12,524 nucleotides of DNA. Source: Candidatus Sumerlaeota bacterium (lineage in GTDB: Bacteria; Sumerlaeota; Sumerlaeia; SLMS01). Below, in pieces: positions 4,739-12,524 of the stretch. The DNA lies in assembly GCA_020850785.1 (NCBI GenBank), contig JADZDZ010000087.1, positions 1-12,524 on the forward strand. The letters are read 5' to 3'. Position 1 is the first letter of the stretch; the number at the start of each line of letters is the position of its first letter. The position numbers and the translations under genes are program-made. The notes under the pieces were generated by a model, which had not been told where the DNA came from, did no database searches, and worked only from the letters and a program-made list of their open reading frames with translations.

Positions 4739-6568
4739 ATGCGCATCATCTGCTCCACCCCACTCCTGAAAGGCCTTCTCCTCTCTTCAGGCCTTTTGCT
4801 TTGCGCGCCCACTGCCTTCGCCCAAAGCACCCAACCCGTCCCGGCCGCCGCGCAGGCTGCCACCCAACCCGGCGATGACGCCGTTCCGCCCCCCACACCC
4901 GCAGAGGAACAGCCAGAGGTCATGACCCGCGGCCCCGTCCACGAAGCCTACGCAACCCCCGTCGATCTGGAGCCTGAGGCGAAAAGCATGGCCGCCACGA
5001 AGGCCCCCCCGGCGGCGCTCAAGGAATCACCACCCGCCGAACGCCCCGACGGAAATCAATACGTCTGGGTTCCCGGCTATTGGGCCTGGGACACCGACCG
5101 CGCTGACTACATCTGGGTCAGCGCCTGCTGGCGCGTCGCACCCCCCAACATGTACTGGGTTCCCGGCTACTGGCGCCCCAACGGCCCCGTCTGGGAATGG
5201 GTGCCCGGCTTCTGGGCCACCAACGCCACACGCCAGATTGAATATCTCCCCGCCCCCCCGGCCCCGATCGTGGTGGAGCCCGTCGGCATCGCCCCCTCGC
5301 CCGATTACACTTGGGTGCCCCCCTGCTATTACTGGGTGAACGGCGCCTACGTCCTTCGCTCCGGCTACTGGCTGGAGTCCCGCCCCGGCTGGCTTTGGAT
5401 ACCGAGCCACACGGTTTGGTCCCCCCGCGGATACGTTTTTGTCGCCGGCTACTGGGACTTCCCCATCGAGCGCCGTGGCGTCCTGTTCTGCCCCGTGTAT
5501 GTGCCCCCGGCAGTCGTCGTTAGCACAACATTTGTTTTCACGCCATCCGTCACCGTAAGCTTCGGCTTCCTCTCAACCAGCCTCTTCGTCGCCCCCCGCT
5601 ACTGCCATTATTACTTCGGCGACTACTATGATCCCGTCTATATCAACATCGGCATCTATGCCTGGTGCGATCGCGGCCCCCGCCGCCGTTGGTGCGATCC
5701 CATTTGGGACCATGAGTACTGGCGCCATCACCGCGACCCCCACTGGGAGCGTGACACCCGCCACTACTACGAGCAGCGCCGCGACCACCGCGACCTGCGT
5801 CCCGCCCACAACTACCGCGATGCGCAGCGCCAGCTTGCCAGCGTCCCCGCCGCCCAGCGCGACAGCGCACGCCTCGCCCGCCCCATCAGCGAAGTCGCCC
5901 GCGACGGCTCTTCGCGCACGCAGTTCCGCACCATGTCCGACAGCGCCCGCGAACGCGTCGCAGAGCGCGCCTCCAACATCCAGCGCTTCGGCCAGGAACG
6001 CACCGAATGGGAGCGCAATCCCTCCAACCCCGTCGGCACCATCGAGCGCGGCAGCAATCGTGGCCGTCAGGACAGCAATGACAACAATCGCGGCGGCGCA
6101 CCCACCGCAGGCACCACGCGCGGCAACAATACCACGCGTCCCACTGCGGGCACGGGCCGCGACGACAACCGCCAACCCACGCACACCACGCGCCCCTCAA
6201 CCACCCAGAACACAATTCCCAACCGCGGCAGCAATCGCGACGGAACCTTCACCACCGGCGGAGACGTGAAAGGACAAACCCGCACGCAGACAACCACCCC
6301 GAACTACGGGTCGCGCGGACGCGAGAGCACCTCGACGACGACCACCACCTGGCCCGATCGCCAGCAGGTTCCCTCGCCGCCGGTAACGGGCCGCTCCAGC
6401 ACCCGCAGCGAAGGATCACGCCAGCCCTCGCAGCCCAGCTACGAGCGTCGGGTTCCCATCAGCAGCAGAACCGACCGCCCGACCTCCAGCGGCAGCTTTG
6501 GTGGCAGCAGCGATCGCGGCTCCTCCGGCACGAGCCGCTCCTCCGAAAGCAGCGGACGAAGCCGCTAA
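4739..6568 (+). CDS. Exported YXWGXW-type repeat protein with disordered tail
   Basis: A signal peptide is clear: MRIICSTPLLKGLLLSSGLL, then a hydrophobic run ending in CAPTAFAQ. A Pro/Ala/Glu-rich linker leads to a Trp/Tyr-rich repeat region (about residues 100-250) with several units of the form YxWVPGYW: YVWVPGYWAWD, YWVPGYWRPNG, WEWVPGFWA, YTWVPPCYYW, LRSGYWLESRPGWLW, YVFVAGYWD. This is the YXWGXW repeat type, common in exported proteins of Planctomycetes, Verrucomicrobia and Proteobacteria; its function is not established. A hydrophobic Val/Phe/Ser stretch and a Tyr/Asp/His/Arg-rich segment (about 290-365) follow. The last roughly 230 residues are low-complexity Arg/Ser/Thr/Asn/Gly, probably disordered. 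Envelope or surface location is inferred. The in-frame TTG at 4730 is an alternative start. Its own terminator follows, so it is likely monocistronic. Confidence 0.85.
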   Translation: MRIICSTPLLKGLLLSSGLLLCAPTAFAQSTQPVPAAAQAATQPGDDAVPPPTPAEEQPEVMTRGPVHEAYATPVDLEPEAKSMAATKAPPAALKESPPAERPDGNQYVWVPGYWAWDTDRADYIWVSACWRVAPPNMYWVPGYWRPNGPVWEWVPGFWATNATRQIEYLPAPPAPIVVEPVGIAPSPDYTWVPPCYYWVNGAYVLRSGYWLESRPGWLWIPSHTVWSPRGYVFVAGYWDFPIERRGVLFCPVYVPPAVVVSTTFVFTPSVTVSFGFLSTSLFVAPRYCHYYFGDYYDPVYINIGIYAWCDRGPRRRWCDPIWDHEYWRHHRDPHWERDTRHYYEQRRDHRDLRPAHNYRDAQRQLASVPAAQRDSARLARPISEVARDGSSRTQFRTMSDSARERVAERASNIQRFGQERTEWERNPSNPVGTIERGSNRGRQDSNDNNRGGAPTAGTTRGNNTTRPTAGTGRDDNRQPTHTTRPSTTQNTIPNRGSNRDGTFTTGGDVKGQTRTQTTTPNYGSRGRESTSTTTTTWPDRQQVPSPPVTGRSSTRSEGSRQPSQPSYERRVPISSRTDRPTSSGSFGGSSDRGSSGTSRSSESSGRSR

Positions 6569-6576
6569 CGAATCCA

Positions 6577-6612
6577 ATCCCCCGACATCAACCGATGCCG
6601 GGGGATTTTTTT
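6577..6612 (+). terminator. Rho-independent terminator after the YXWGXW gene
   Basis: A 13-position stem (ATCCCCCGACATC, 6577-6589, with GATGCCGGGGGAT, 6594-6606; one A-C mismatch), AACC loop, followed by a run of T to 6612. It begins 9 nt after the stop codon. Confidence 0.93.
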
Positions 6613-6712
6613 GCCGTGGATTTACGCGGAAAAGCACGGATTAAGAATGTATATACAGGAGACGGACAAGATGGACGCGGCATTCTTGTCCACCTGGTCT
6701 GTTTTTCTGGTG

Positions 6713-6733
6713 GCGAGGGCGTCCCGCCCTCGC
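6713..6733 (+). repeat. Dispersed palindrome, copy 1
   Basis: GCGAGGGCG-TCC-CGCCCTCGC: a 9-bp perfect stem with a 3-nt loop. It differs from the copy at 12403-12423 by a compensated pair (A-T here, T-A there), so pairing is kept. REP-like intergenic element. Confidence 0.75.
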
Positions 6734-6941
6734 AGGTGTGGACGGGCAGTGAGGCACTTCGAAAAAGGCGCGACCATCGCGCAGGTGTGTTTGCGAATCT
6801 GGTAGGTAATCGCAGGAATGCGCGGGCGAGGACGCCAATGCCACGAAAAACACCACCCCACTCACCCCAAAATAGTCCCCGTCCCGTCCGAATCTTCATT
6901 TTCTGATAGCTGGAGTCCCCGTTCCCCCTTAACTTTCACCC

Positions 6942-9326
6942 ATGAAACTCACCCCGCTGCGAAGAGAGGTCACCCGCGTCGCCACCGGCGGGAAGTCCAA
7001 GGATTCCCCCCTGCGCAAGGGGAGCCCGATCCGCTGGATCGTGCTCGCCGCCATCTTCGTCGTTGTTGTGGTCCTTACGTCCCCGTTTTATCTCTTCAAG
7101 CCCGCCGCGCCGGCGGCGGGAACGCACCTTTCCCAAGCCGTTGTCGCTGAAACGGATTTCCGCTTCACCCAGCAGGCCGCCACCGACGCCTACGAACGCG
7201 AGCGCCGCCAGTTCTACAAGCGCGTCTACGAATTTCATCCCGAAGTTCGCACCGCCGTGCAGGCGTCGCTCGATCGCATCCTTGCGCAGACGGAGGCGCT
7301 CGATCGCTCGCTTCCCCCCGCAGAGCTGCTCGCGGCCCTGCGCCGTATTGATTCCCGCTTTGCCTTCGTCGATGAGGACAGCGCCCCAACCTTCGTGCGC
7401 TTCCTTCAGGACTATCGCTTCCGCCAAGTGTTCCGTGGCATCCTCAAGTCCATCTATGATGATCACGTCATCGTCGAACGCGTCATCAATTTCAGGGGCT
7501 TCATGAATGATCGCGCCGTGCGCGTCGACGCGGGCGGAGCCGAACTTCAAAACCGCCCCGACATGATGGAGAACCCCCTCCCTTATCCTCTGGAGGAATC
7601 GGAGTGGTATCCCGTCGTCCATCGCCACCTTACCGCGTTCCCGCCTGATGTGGACACTGCGGCCGCATGGCGCACCATCCGCGACCTGCTCACCATGCTC
7701 GTCCAGCCCAACCTGATTTATGACGATCAGTTGTCGGCCGCATCCTACCAGAATTATCCGAAGAAGGACCTCTCCACCGCCTACAGCGCCGGGCAGGGGC
7801 TCGTCGATGCCGCATCGGCCCAGCGGGGAATCACTGCGGAGCAGGCCTCCCTTCTTGCCGCCCATCGCAAGGCCATGGAAGTCCGCCACCGCGTGCGCCT
7901 TGGCGGCCATGCGGCCTTCGTCCTCATTGTGTTCATCATCATTTCCTTCTTCATTCACAAGCTCAGCCGCGATCTGGCCTTCACCACCTACTCCACGATC
8001 CTCATTTCGCTCCCCGTCGTCATCGCCCTCGCCGTTCAGGCGTTCATGCTGCTGCTGGCGGAGGGAAACACCGACGTCGTCGGCTACCTGTTTCCCGCAG
8101 GCGCCATTGGCATGCTTGGCGTCCTCCTGCTGGACGTGCGCATGGCGCTCCTCCTCGTCACCTGGGGGTGTTTGCTCTTCGGCCTGCAGGTCAACCTCGA
8201 CTACCAGTTCGTCATCGTCGGCCTCTTCGGCGGCTACACCGGCGTTGCGATGCTCTACACCATCCGCAAGCGCTGGGAGGTCTTCGTCGCCAGCATTGCC
8301 ATCGGCCTTGCCAACGCCGCCGTCATCGTCATCACCGCATTCATCCGCGACCCCGACAACATCCCCATCGCACCCATGGGCCTCGGTTTCATTTCCGGCA
8401 TTGCAAGTTTCCTCATCCTCGCGATTCTTCCCGCGTTCGAACGTTTCGGCATCGTGACAGACATGCAGTTGCTCGAACTCACGGGCCTGCATCATCCGCT
8501 CCTGCGCCTCATTGAGGAACGGGCGCCCGGCACCTGGCAGCACACCCTCAACGTCGCAAAGCTCGCCGAAGCCGCCGCCGCCGAAATCGGCGTCAGCTAC
8601 CTTCTCGTCCGCGCCGGATGCTTCTATCACGACGTCGGAAAATCCACCAAGCCCGAATATTTCACCGAAAACCAAATCACCAACGAAGACAAGATGCGCC
8701 ACGCCGCGCTGAAGCCCCAGATGTCCACACTCATCATCAAGAACCACGTGAAGGAAGGCATCGAACTCGCCACCGAGCATCGCATCCCCGAACGCATCAT
8801 CGACTTCATCCGCCAGCACCACGGCACCACGCTCATCAGCTACTTCTACGTCAAGGCGCAGGAGGCGCTCGAACGCGGCGAAACGAAGGAACCCGTCCGC
8901 ATTGAGGATTACCGTTATCCCGGCCCCAAGCCCCAGAGCATCGAAGCCGCCATCGTCATGCTCGCGGACACCGTCGAAGCCACCGCCACCGCCAAGTTCT
9001 CCGGCCGCACCGTCCGCGAGGACGACATTCAGCAGGTCGTCCGCAACACCATCCTCGACAAGTTCAACGATGGCCAGTTTGACGAATGCAACCTCACCCT
9101 GCGCGACCTGAACGTCATCCGCGAAACATTCGTGGAGGTCCTGCGCTCCCGCTTCCACACGCGCATCGATTATCCCAAGGCAAAAACCCCGCAACAATCG
9201 CGCGCCCCCCGTGGCGCCTCCGCGTCAGCCACCAGCACCGATCTTCGCCGCAGCGGCGAGCGCGAATCCATCGCCGCGCCACTCACCGCGCAGTCCGGCG
9301 CCGCGGCACCCGAACGGAAGGATTAA
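6942..9326 (+). CDS. 7TMR-HD membrane phosphodiesterase, PgpH-like
   Basis: This 794-aa protein has the layout of the PgpH/YqfF family, whose studied members hydrolyse cyclic di-AMP. A basic cytoplasmic start leads to TM1 (about 31-52), then an extracytoplasmic domain (about 53-315, the 7TMR-HDED position), a block of hydrophobic helices (about 324-500, the 7TM domain) and a cytoplasmic HD domain (about 520-720). The junction FGIVTDMQLLELTGLHHPLL is typical. HD metal ligands are all visible: His534 (GTWQHTLNV), His563-Asp564 (CFYHDVGKSTKPEYFTENQ), His602 (IIKNHVKEG), His626-His627 (IRQHHGTTLISYFY) and Asp676 (MLADTVEATA), so it should be active; c-di-AMP as substrate is by family. The last 45 residues are disordered Ala/Ser/Arg. 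The ATG at 6942 lacks a good Shine-Dalgarno. No phoH or ybeY neighbours are seen; instead it heads an operon with a TPR protein and an AAA+ ATPase. Confidence 0.93.
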   Translation: MKLTPLRREVTRVATGGKSKDSPLRKGSPIRWIVLAAIFVVVVVLTSPFYLFKPAAPAAGTHLSQAVVAETDFRFTQQAATDAYERERRQFYKRVYEFHPEVRTAVQASLDRILAQTEALDRSLPPAELLAALRRIDSRFAFVDEDSAPTFVRFLQDYRFRQVFRGILKSIYDDHVIVERVINFRGFMNDRAVRVDAGGAELQNRPDMMENPLPYPLEESEWYPVVHRHLTAFPPDVDTAAAWRTIRDLLTMLVQPNLIYDDQLSAASYQNYPKKDLSTAYSAGQGLVDAASAQRGITAEQASLLAAHRKAMEVRHRVRLGGHAAFVLIVFIIISFFIHKLSRDLAFTTYSTILISLPVVIALAVQAFMLLLAEGNTDVVGYLFPAGAIGMLGVLLLDVRMALLLVTWGCLLFGLQVNLDYQFVIVGLFGGYTGVAMLYTIRKRWEVFVASIAIGLANAAVIVITAFIRDPDNIPIAPMGLGFISGIASFLILAILPAFERFGIVTDMQLLELTGLHHPLLRLIEERAPGTWQHTLNVAKLAEAAAAEIGVSYLLVRAGCFYHDVGKSTKPEYFTENQITNEDKMRHAALKPQMSTLIIKNHVKEGIELATEHRIPERIIDFIRQHHGTTLISYFYVKAQEALERGETKEPVRIEDYRYPGPKPQSIEAAIVMLADTVEATATAKFSGRTVREDDIQQVVRNTILDKFNDGQFDECNLTLRDLNVIRETFVEVLRSRFHTRIDYPKAKTPQQSRAPRGASASATSTDLRRSGERESIAAPLTAQSGAAAPERKD

Positions 9327-9335
9327 AACCACCTC

Positions 9336-10739
9336 ATGATCGTAAGACACCTACGACTCTCGCTCGCAACCGCATCGCTGTGCGCGCTCATCGCCAGCGC
9401 CGCCCGCGCGCAGGAGCCCGCCGCCACGACAACCGCGCAACAGGAACCCACTGCCACGCTCAGCGCCAACTCCCCTGCGGACCGCGCCATGAAAATTTTG
9501 ACCGACGACAACATGCCCATCGAGGAACGCCGCGTGGAAATTCTCAAGATCGTGAACGATAATCCCAACGACGCGGAAAGCTGGGCCGCCTACGGCGAGG
9601 CGCTGGAAAAACTCGGCGAGCGCGACAAGGCACTCATGGCATTCCAGAAAGCCACGGAGTTGAATCCCAAACTCTACTCCCCCTGGCAGTGGCTCGGCAT
9701 CCTCTACAAACGCGGCAATCCCGCACCCGATTACGCGAAGGCGGAGGAAGCCTTCCGCCGCGCCATCACCGAAGGCGCCCCGCGTCCCTCCACCCTCAAT
9801 GAACTCGCCGTCACGCTCGCACTGCAGGGAAAATCGAAGGACGCCGTCGCCGCATGGAAGCAGGCCATCGAGGCCGATCCCGAATGGGGCGTCCTCTACA
9901 ACAACCTGTTCAAGGTGGCCACGAACCTTCGCGACGAAAAACTCTGCATGGAATACTTTGACCGCGCCCTCCACGCAAAACGCTTCGAGGAATCCGCCGT
10001 CATGCAGCTTGGCGAATACTTCATCGCCACCGGAAAAAATTCCCGCGCCGTCGAAATCTACAACAAGGCAACCGAAGCCCACCCGGACAACGCGCGCATC
10101 CGCTACTACTACGCCAGCGCCCTCGCCGCCGACGGAAAGAAGAATGACGCACGGGCCGAATTCAACAACGCCATCACCATCGCGAAGAAATCCAACGAGG
10201 TCAGCGACGTCGTTCAGTCCGCCGAATGGGCGCTCTTCAAGCTCGACAACGCGAAGGCAGAGAAGGATTTCCAGGCCGCACGAAAGCTCGTCTTCCAACC
10301 GGAAGTCGATTGGGCCAAAATGAAGCCCGACCTTGAAAAGGCCGTGAAGCAACTCAACCCGCTCATCGAAAAATATCCCGACTTCTGGAACGGCTACTTC
10401 GTGCGCGGCGTCGCCTACCGCCGCCTCAACGAAGTCGCGCTCGCAGAGAAGGACCTGCAGAAGGTTCTTTCCCTCCATCCCGACGAACCCAACGCCACCA
10501 TGGAATTGGCGTTGATGAAACGCGACCAGTACGACTTCGCCGCCGCCGCAGACTTCGCCGAAAAGGCCATCGCCCTCGCGCCCCGCGATCCCATGTTCGC
10601 CATCAACGGCGGCCTCATCATGATCGAGGCGGGACGCTGCGACCGCGCCTGGGAGCTTTACCGTATCTCTGCAAAGATGGTCGGCGAACCGAACGCCGCC
10701 ATCCTTCGCGACCAGCTTGAAGCCCGGTGCAAACAGTGA
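9336..10739 (+). CDS. Exported tetratricopeptide-repeat protein, 467 aa
   Basis: A signal peptide is evident (MIVRHLRLSLATASLCALIA, then SAARAQ), so the protein is probably periplasmic. TPR units follow: SWAAYGEALEKLGERDKALM (about 81-100) and its partner helix ending in LNP; a unit around STLNELAVTLALQGKSKDAV (about 153-172) ending in ADP; one around MQLGEYFIATGKNSRAVEIY (about 223-242); one around RIRYYYASALAADGKKNDAR; and near the C-terminus GYFVRGVAYRRLNEVALAEK with DLQKVLSLHP, then FAAAADFAEKAIALAPRDP. These are typical TPR helix pairs; such proteins act as binding scaffolds, and the partner is unknown. It starts 9 nt after the phosphodiesterase stop, with AAGG at 9318-9321 about 14 nt ahead, and its TGA overlaps the GTG of the ATPase gene, implying one transcript and coupled translation. 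Confidence 0.9.
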   Translation: MIVRHLRLSLATASLCALIASAARAQEPAATTTAQQEPTATLSANSPADRAMKILTDDNMPIEERRVEILKIVNDNPNDAESWAAYGEALEKLGERDKALMAFQKATELNPKLYSPWQWLGILYKRGNPAPDYAKAEEAFRRAITEGAPRPSTLNELAVTLALQGKSKDAVAAWKQAIEADPEWGVLYNNLFKVATNLRDEKLCMEYFDRALHAKRFEESAVMQLGEYFIATGKNSRAVEIYNKATEAHPDNARIRYYYASALAADGKKNDARAEFNNAITIAKKSNEVSDVVQSAEWALFKLDNAKAEKDFQAARKLVFQPEVDWAKMKPDLEKAVKQLNPLIEKYPDFWNGYFVRGVAYRRLNEVALAEKDLQKVLSLHPDEPNATMELALMKRDQYDFAAAADFAEKAIALAPRDPMFAINGGLIMIEAGRCDRAWELYRISAKMVGEPNAAILRDQLEARCKQ

Positions 10740-12289
10740 GCGCCGAATCCACGCCGCAGCAACCCGCGCCCCGCGCCGTCCCCCTCGCCGAGGCCGCGCT
10801 CGAAATCGAACTCCTCATCCGCGCCCGCTATCCCCTCCTCGCCGTCTTGTCCTGGGAGGAGGAACGCGTCATGACCAACCTCAACGTCGTTTCCGAGCGC
10901 CTCAACAAATCGCTCTTCGAATGGTCCATCACCCGCGGGCTCGTTCGCTACCGCAACGCCCTCTCCCCCAAGACCGAGGGAAAGAAGGGCACCAAGGACC
11001 CCGTTGTTGTCCTCCGCGAAATTCTCGACATCACCGAACCCGCCATCGTCGTCCTCAAGGACTTCGACAAATTCTTCAAGGAATCCGCCGTCCGCCGCGG
11101 CCTGCGCGACCTCGCCCAAGCCCTCCGCTTCACCTACGTTTCCGTCATCATTCTTTCCCCCTCGTTCGACATTCCCCCGGAGCTGGAGAAGGACCTCACC
11201 ATCGTCGATTTTCCGCTCCCCACCATCACCGAGCTCGAAGACCTCCTCGAACGCATTGAGCTCGAAGTCAGGGACGCCTCCGACTTCTTCATCACCAAGG
11301 AACACGACGAACGCCATCGCCTGCTGGAAGCCGCCCTCGGCCTCACCCTCGCGGAAGCGGAGAACGTCTTCGCCAAAACCCTCGTCAAAACGGGCCGCCT
11401 CACGCCCGACGAAATCCCCATCATCTTTTCAGAAAAACGCCAGATCGTCCGCAAGAAGGGGCTCCTTGAATACGTCGACGTGAAGGAAAAAATCGACGAC
11501 ATCGGCGGCCTCGACAACCTCAAGCACTGGCTCGTGGAGCGCCGCCTCGGCTTCACCGACAAGGCGCGCGCCTTCGGCCTTCCCGCCCCCAAGGGCCTCC
11601 TGATGATGGGCGTGCAGGGCTGCGGAAAATCCCTCAGCGCCAAGGCCGTCGCCGCGCTCTACGGAATGCCGCTGCTGCGGCTCGACATGGGCGTCATCTT
11701 CAACAGCTACGTCGGCGAATCCGAATCACAAATTCGTCAGGCGCTGCGCCTTTCGCAAAGCGTCTCCCCCTGCGTGCTGTGGATCGACGAAATCGACAAG
11801 GGCCTCGCGGGCCTCAAGGGTTCCGGCTCTGCGGACTCCGGCACCACACAGCGCGTCTTCGGCACCCTCGTCACCTGGATGCAGGAAAACACGAAGCCCG
11901 TCTTCGTCGTCGCCACCGCCAACAACATCTCCGTTCTTCCCCCCGAAGTTTTGCGCAAGGGGCGCTTTGACGAAATCTTCTTCATCGACCTTCCCAACGC
12001 AGACGCGCGCGAACGCATCTTCGCCATTCACCTCAACAAGATCGACCGCGACGCCGCACAATTCGACATCAAACTCCTGTCCGAATTGGCCGAAGGATTC
12101 TCCGGCGCGGAAATCGAAGCCGCCGTCATTGCCGGACTCTTTCACGCCCTCCATCAGGATCGTGAACTCGAAACCGGCGACATCGTCACCGCCATCCGCG
12201 AAACATTTCCCCTATCCAACACCATGCGCGAGGAAATCAAACACATCCGCGAATGGGCCAAAGGCCGCGCCCGCAACGCATCAACGTAA
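10736..12289 (+). CDS. Ycf46-like AAA+ ATPase
   Basis: A cytosolic 517-aa protein whose C-terminal half is an AAA+ module: Walker A GVQGCGKS (292-299, Lys298), Walker B CVLWIDEID (346-354, Asp351, Glu352), sensor-1 region VVATANN, arginine fingers in LRKGRFDEIFF (Arg407, Arg410), and a helical lid ending in SGAEIEAAVIAGLFHAL. The N-terminal 230 residues (VKEKIDDIGGLDNLKHWL marks the domain boundary) form a degenerate, Walker-less domain including LREILDITEPAIVVLKDFDK. Order and length match the Ycf46-like family known from cyanobacteria and plastids; its biochemical role is not firmly established. GTG at 10736 overlaps the TPR gene's stop (GTGA), the usual coupling pattern; GTG at 10727 would add three residues. 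The ATPase and the exported TPR protein lie on different sides of the membrane, so any link would be indirect. Confidence 0.9.
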   Translation: MSAESTPQQPAPRAVPLAEAALEIELLIRARYPLLAVLSWEEERVMTNLNVVSERLNKSLFEWSITRGLVRYRNALSPKTEGKKGTKDPVVVLREILDITEPAIVVLKDFDKFFKESAVRRGLRDLAQALRFTYVSVIILSPSFDIPPELEKDLTIVDFPLPTITELEDLLERIELEVRDASDFFITKEHDERHRLLEAALGLTLAEAENVFAKTLVKTGRLTPDEIPIIFSEKRQIVRKKGLLEYVDVKEKIDDIGGLDNLKHWLVERRLGFTDKARAFGLPAPKGLLMMGVQGCGKSLSAKAVAALYGMPLLRLDMGVIFNSYVGESESQIRQALRLSQSVSPCVLWIDEIDKGLAGLKGSGSADSGTTQRVFGTLVTWMQENTKPVFVVATANNISVLPPEVLRKGRFDEIFFIDLPNADARERIFAIHLNKIDRDAAQFDIKLLSELAEGFSGAEIEAAVIAGLFHALHQDRELETGDIVTAIRETFPLSNTMREEIKHIREWAKGRARNAST

Positions 12290-12329
12290 GGGGGGTTGGG
12301 GGTTAGGGGTTAGGGGCGATGGGTGAGGG
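12290..12329 (+). repeat. G-rich telomere-like tract with G-quadruplex potential
   Basis: Directly after the ATPase stop: runs of 6, 5, 4, 4, 3 and 3 G separated by TT, TTA, TTA, CGAT and TGA. The mRNA could fold into a quadruplex and affect termination. No standard stem-and-U-run terminator is seen after this operon. The tract is the inverted counterpart of the C-rich tracts at 98-155 and before 6942. Confidence 0.6.
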
Positions 12330-12336
12330 TACCGCA

Positions 12337-12450
12337 GATTTACGCGGATTGGGATACAGCAAAGACGCAACCATCTTGAAACTTGAGCGCATTGCTTTCG
12401 TGGCGTGGGCGTCCCGCCCACGCAATCTCTGGGTGGTTATGAAACTTCGG
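12337..12450. repeat. Dispersed intergenic repeat, copy 2, with palindrome
   Basis: GATTTACGCGGA (12337-12348), then the palindrome GCGTGGGCG-TCC-CGCCCACGC (12403-12423; 9-bp stem, TCC loop), then ACTTCGGAAAATGC beginning at 12444. The same three blocks occur in this order at 6618-6769 with different spacers. The palindrome copies differ by a compensated base pair. Confidence 0.65.
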
Positions 12451-12502
12451 AAAATGCTTTAGAAGCGCACTTCCCCTCAACCCACAGGAGGCGTACTCCA
12501 TC

Positions 12503-12524
12503 ATGGCCGACCAGCAGAACTACG
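12503..12524 (+). CDS. Start of a gene cut by the window edge
   Basis: ATG at 12503 opens a frame reading MADQQNY to the edge. AGGAGG at 12486-12491, the best Shine-Dalgarno in the window, lies 11 nt ahead, so this is a genuine start. Seven residues are too few to assign a family. Confidence 0.7.

Larger units (their letters stand above)
6569..6941. other. 373-nt intergenic region with repeats, no supported gene
   Basis: After the terminator come GGATTTACGCGGA (6618-6630), a perfect 21-nt palindrome (6713-6733), an ACTTCGAAAAAGGC segment (6756-6769) and a C-rich leader (about 6850-6941). Short open frames exist on both strands but none has a ribosome-binding site or family-like sequence. The same three elements recur in the same order after 12330, which marks this as a dispersed non-coding repeat. 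No convincing promoter was found for the 6942 gene. Confidence 0.6.

Noticed and set aside
5573..6184. Minus-strand frame opposite the YXWGXW gene, Ala/Gly/Val-rich
   Set aside because: Low-complexity mirror of the repeat and tail codons; nothing supports translation.
6731..6789. Direct repeat CGCAGGTGTG at 6731-6740 and 6780-6789
   Set aside because: Only 10 bp, one pair, with no gene or inverted ends between the copies.
6595..6906. Overlapping short frames on both strands in the 6569-6941 gap
   Set aside because: They run through a terminator and a dispersed palindrome, lack ribosome-binding sites and show no family-like sequence.
6936..9197. Open frame of 753 codons on the minus strand opposite the phosphodiesterase gene
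   Set aside because: It mirrors a GC-rich gene with strong third-position bias; the product is repetitive Asp/Glu/Gly/Ala without family motifs, while the plus strand encodes a complete catalytic HD protein.
9351..10478. Open frame of 375 codons on the minus strand opposite the TPR gene
   Set aside because: Same compositional shadow; no ribosome-binding site or recognisable domain.

Overview
The window is a GC-rich chromosomal segment of a Gram-negative-type bacterium. All supported genes lie on the + strand. Several predicted exported proteins have Sec-type signal peptides, and one is a YXWGXW-type surface protein. The intergenic gaps hold C-rich tracts and palindromic repeats of the kind I associate with Planctomycetes/Verrucomicrobia-like or related uncultured phyla. 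That placement is inference; there is no rRNA or other phylogenetic marker here that I can place without a search.

Layout. (1) Positions 1-201: possible tail of an upstream gene, a C-rich tract, and a candidate promoter that would start transcription almost at the next start codon. (2) Positions 202-2148: an unrecognised exported 288-aa protein followed 9 nt later by tsaD (tRNA t6A synthesis). (3) About 2189-4515: an IS1-type transposon with a near-perfect target duplication, inserted in the gap between tsaD and the next gene. Besides its DDE transposase it carries a three-gene overlapping passenger operon: a small basic protein, a Clp-fold serine protease of the SDH type, and a 61-aa protein. 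The operon is closed by a strong terminator. The passenger half is visibly AT-richer than the host and than the transposase, and degenerate copies of the transposon tips sit at the junction between the two halves. The element looks assembled from two units. (4) 4739-6568: an exported protein with tryptophan-rich YxWVPGYW repeats and a long disordered tail, ended by a strong terminator. (5) 6569-6941: a gap of 373 nt with a dispersed palindromic repeat and a C-rich leader. (6) 6942-12289: a compact three-gene operon made of a membrane 7TMR-HD phosphodiesterase (PgpH-like, probably c-di-AMP), an exported TPR protein and a Ycf46-like AAA+ ATPase (9-nt gap, then a 4-nt GTGA overlap). (7) 12290-12524: a G-rich telomere-like tract, a second copy of the dispersed palindrome, and the first seven codons of a new gene behind a strong Shine-Dalgarno.

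The most unusual part is the transposon: an IS1-type element mobilising a cytosolic SDH-type protease with two small proteins in one translationally interlocked operon. I know of no assigned function for this set. The second point of interest is the membrane phosphodiesterase / exported TPR / AAA+ operon.
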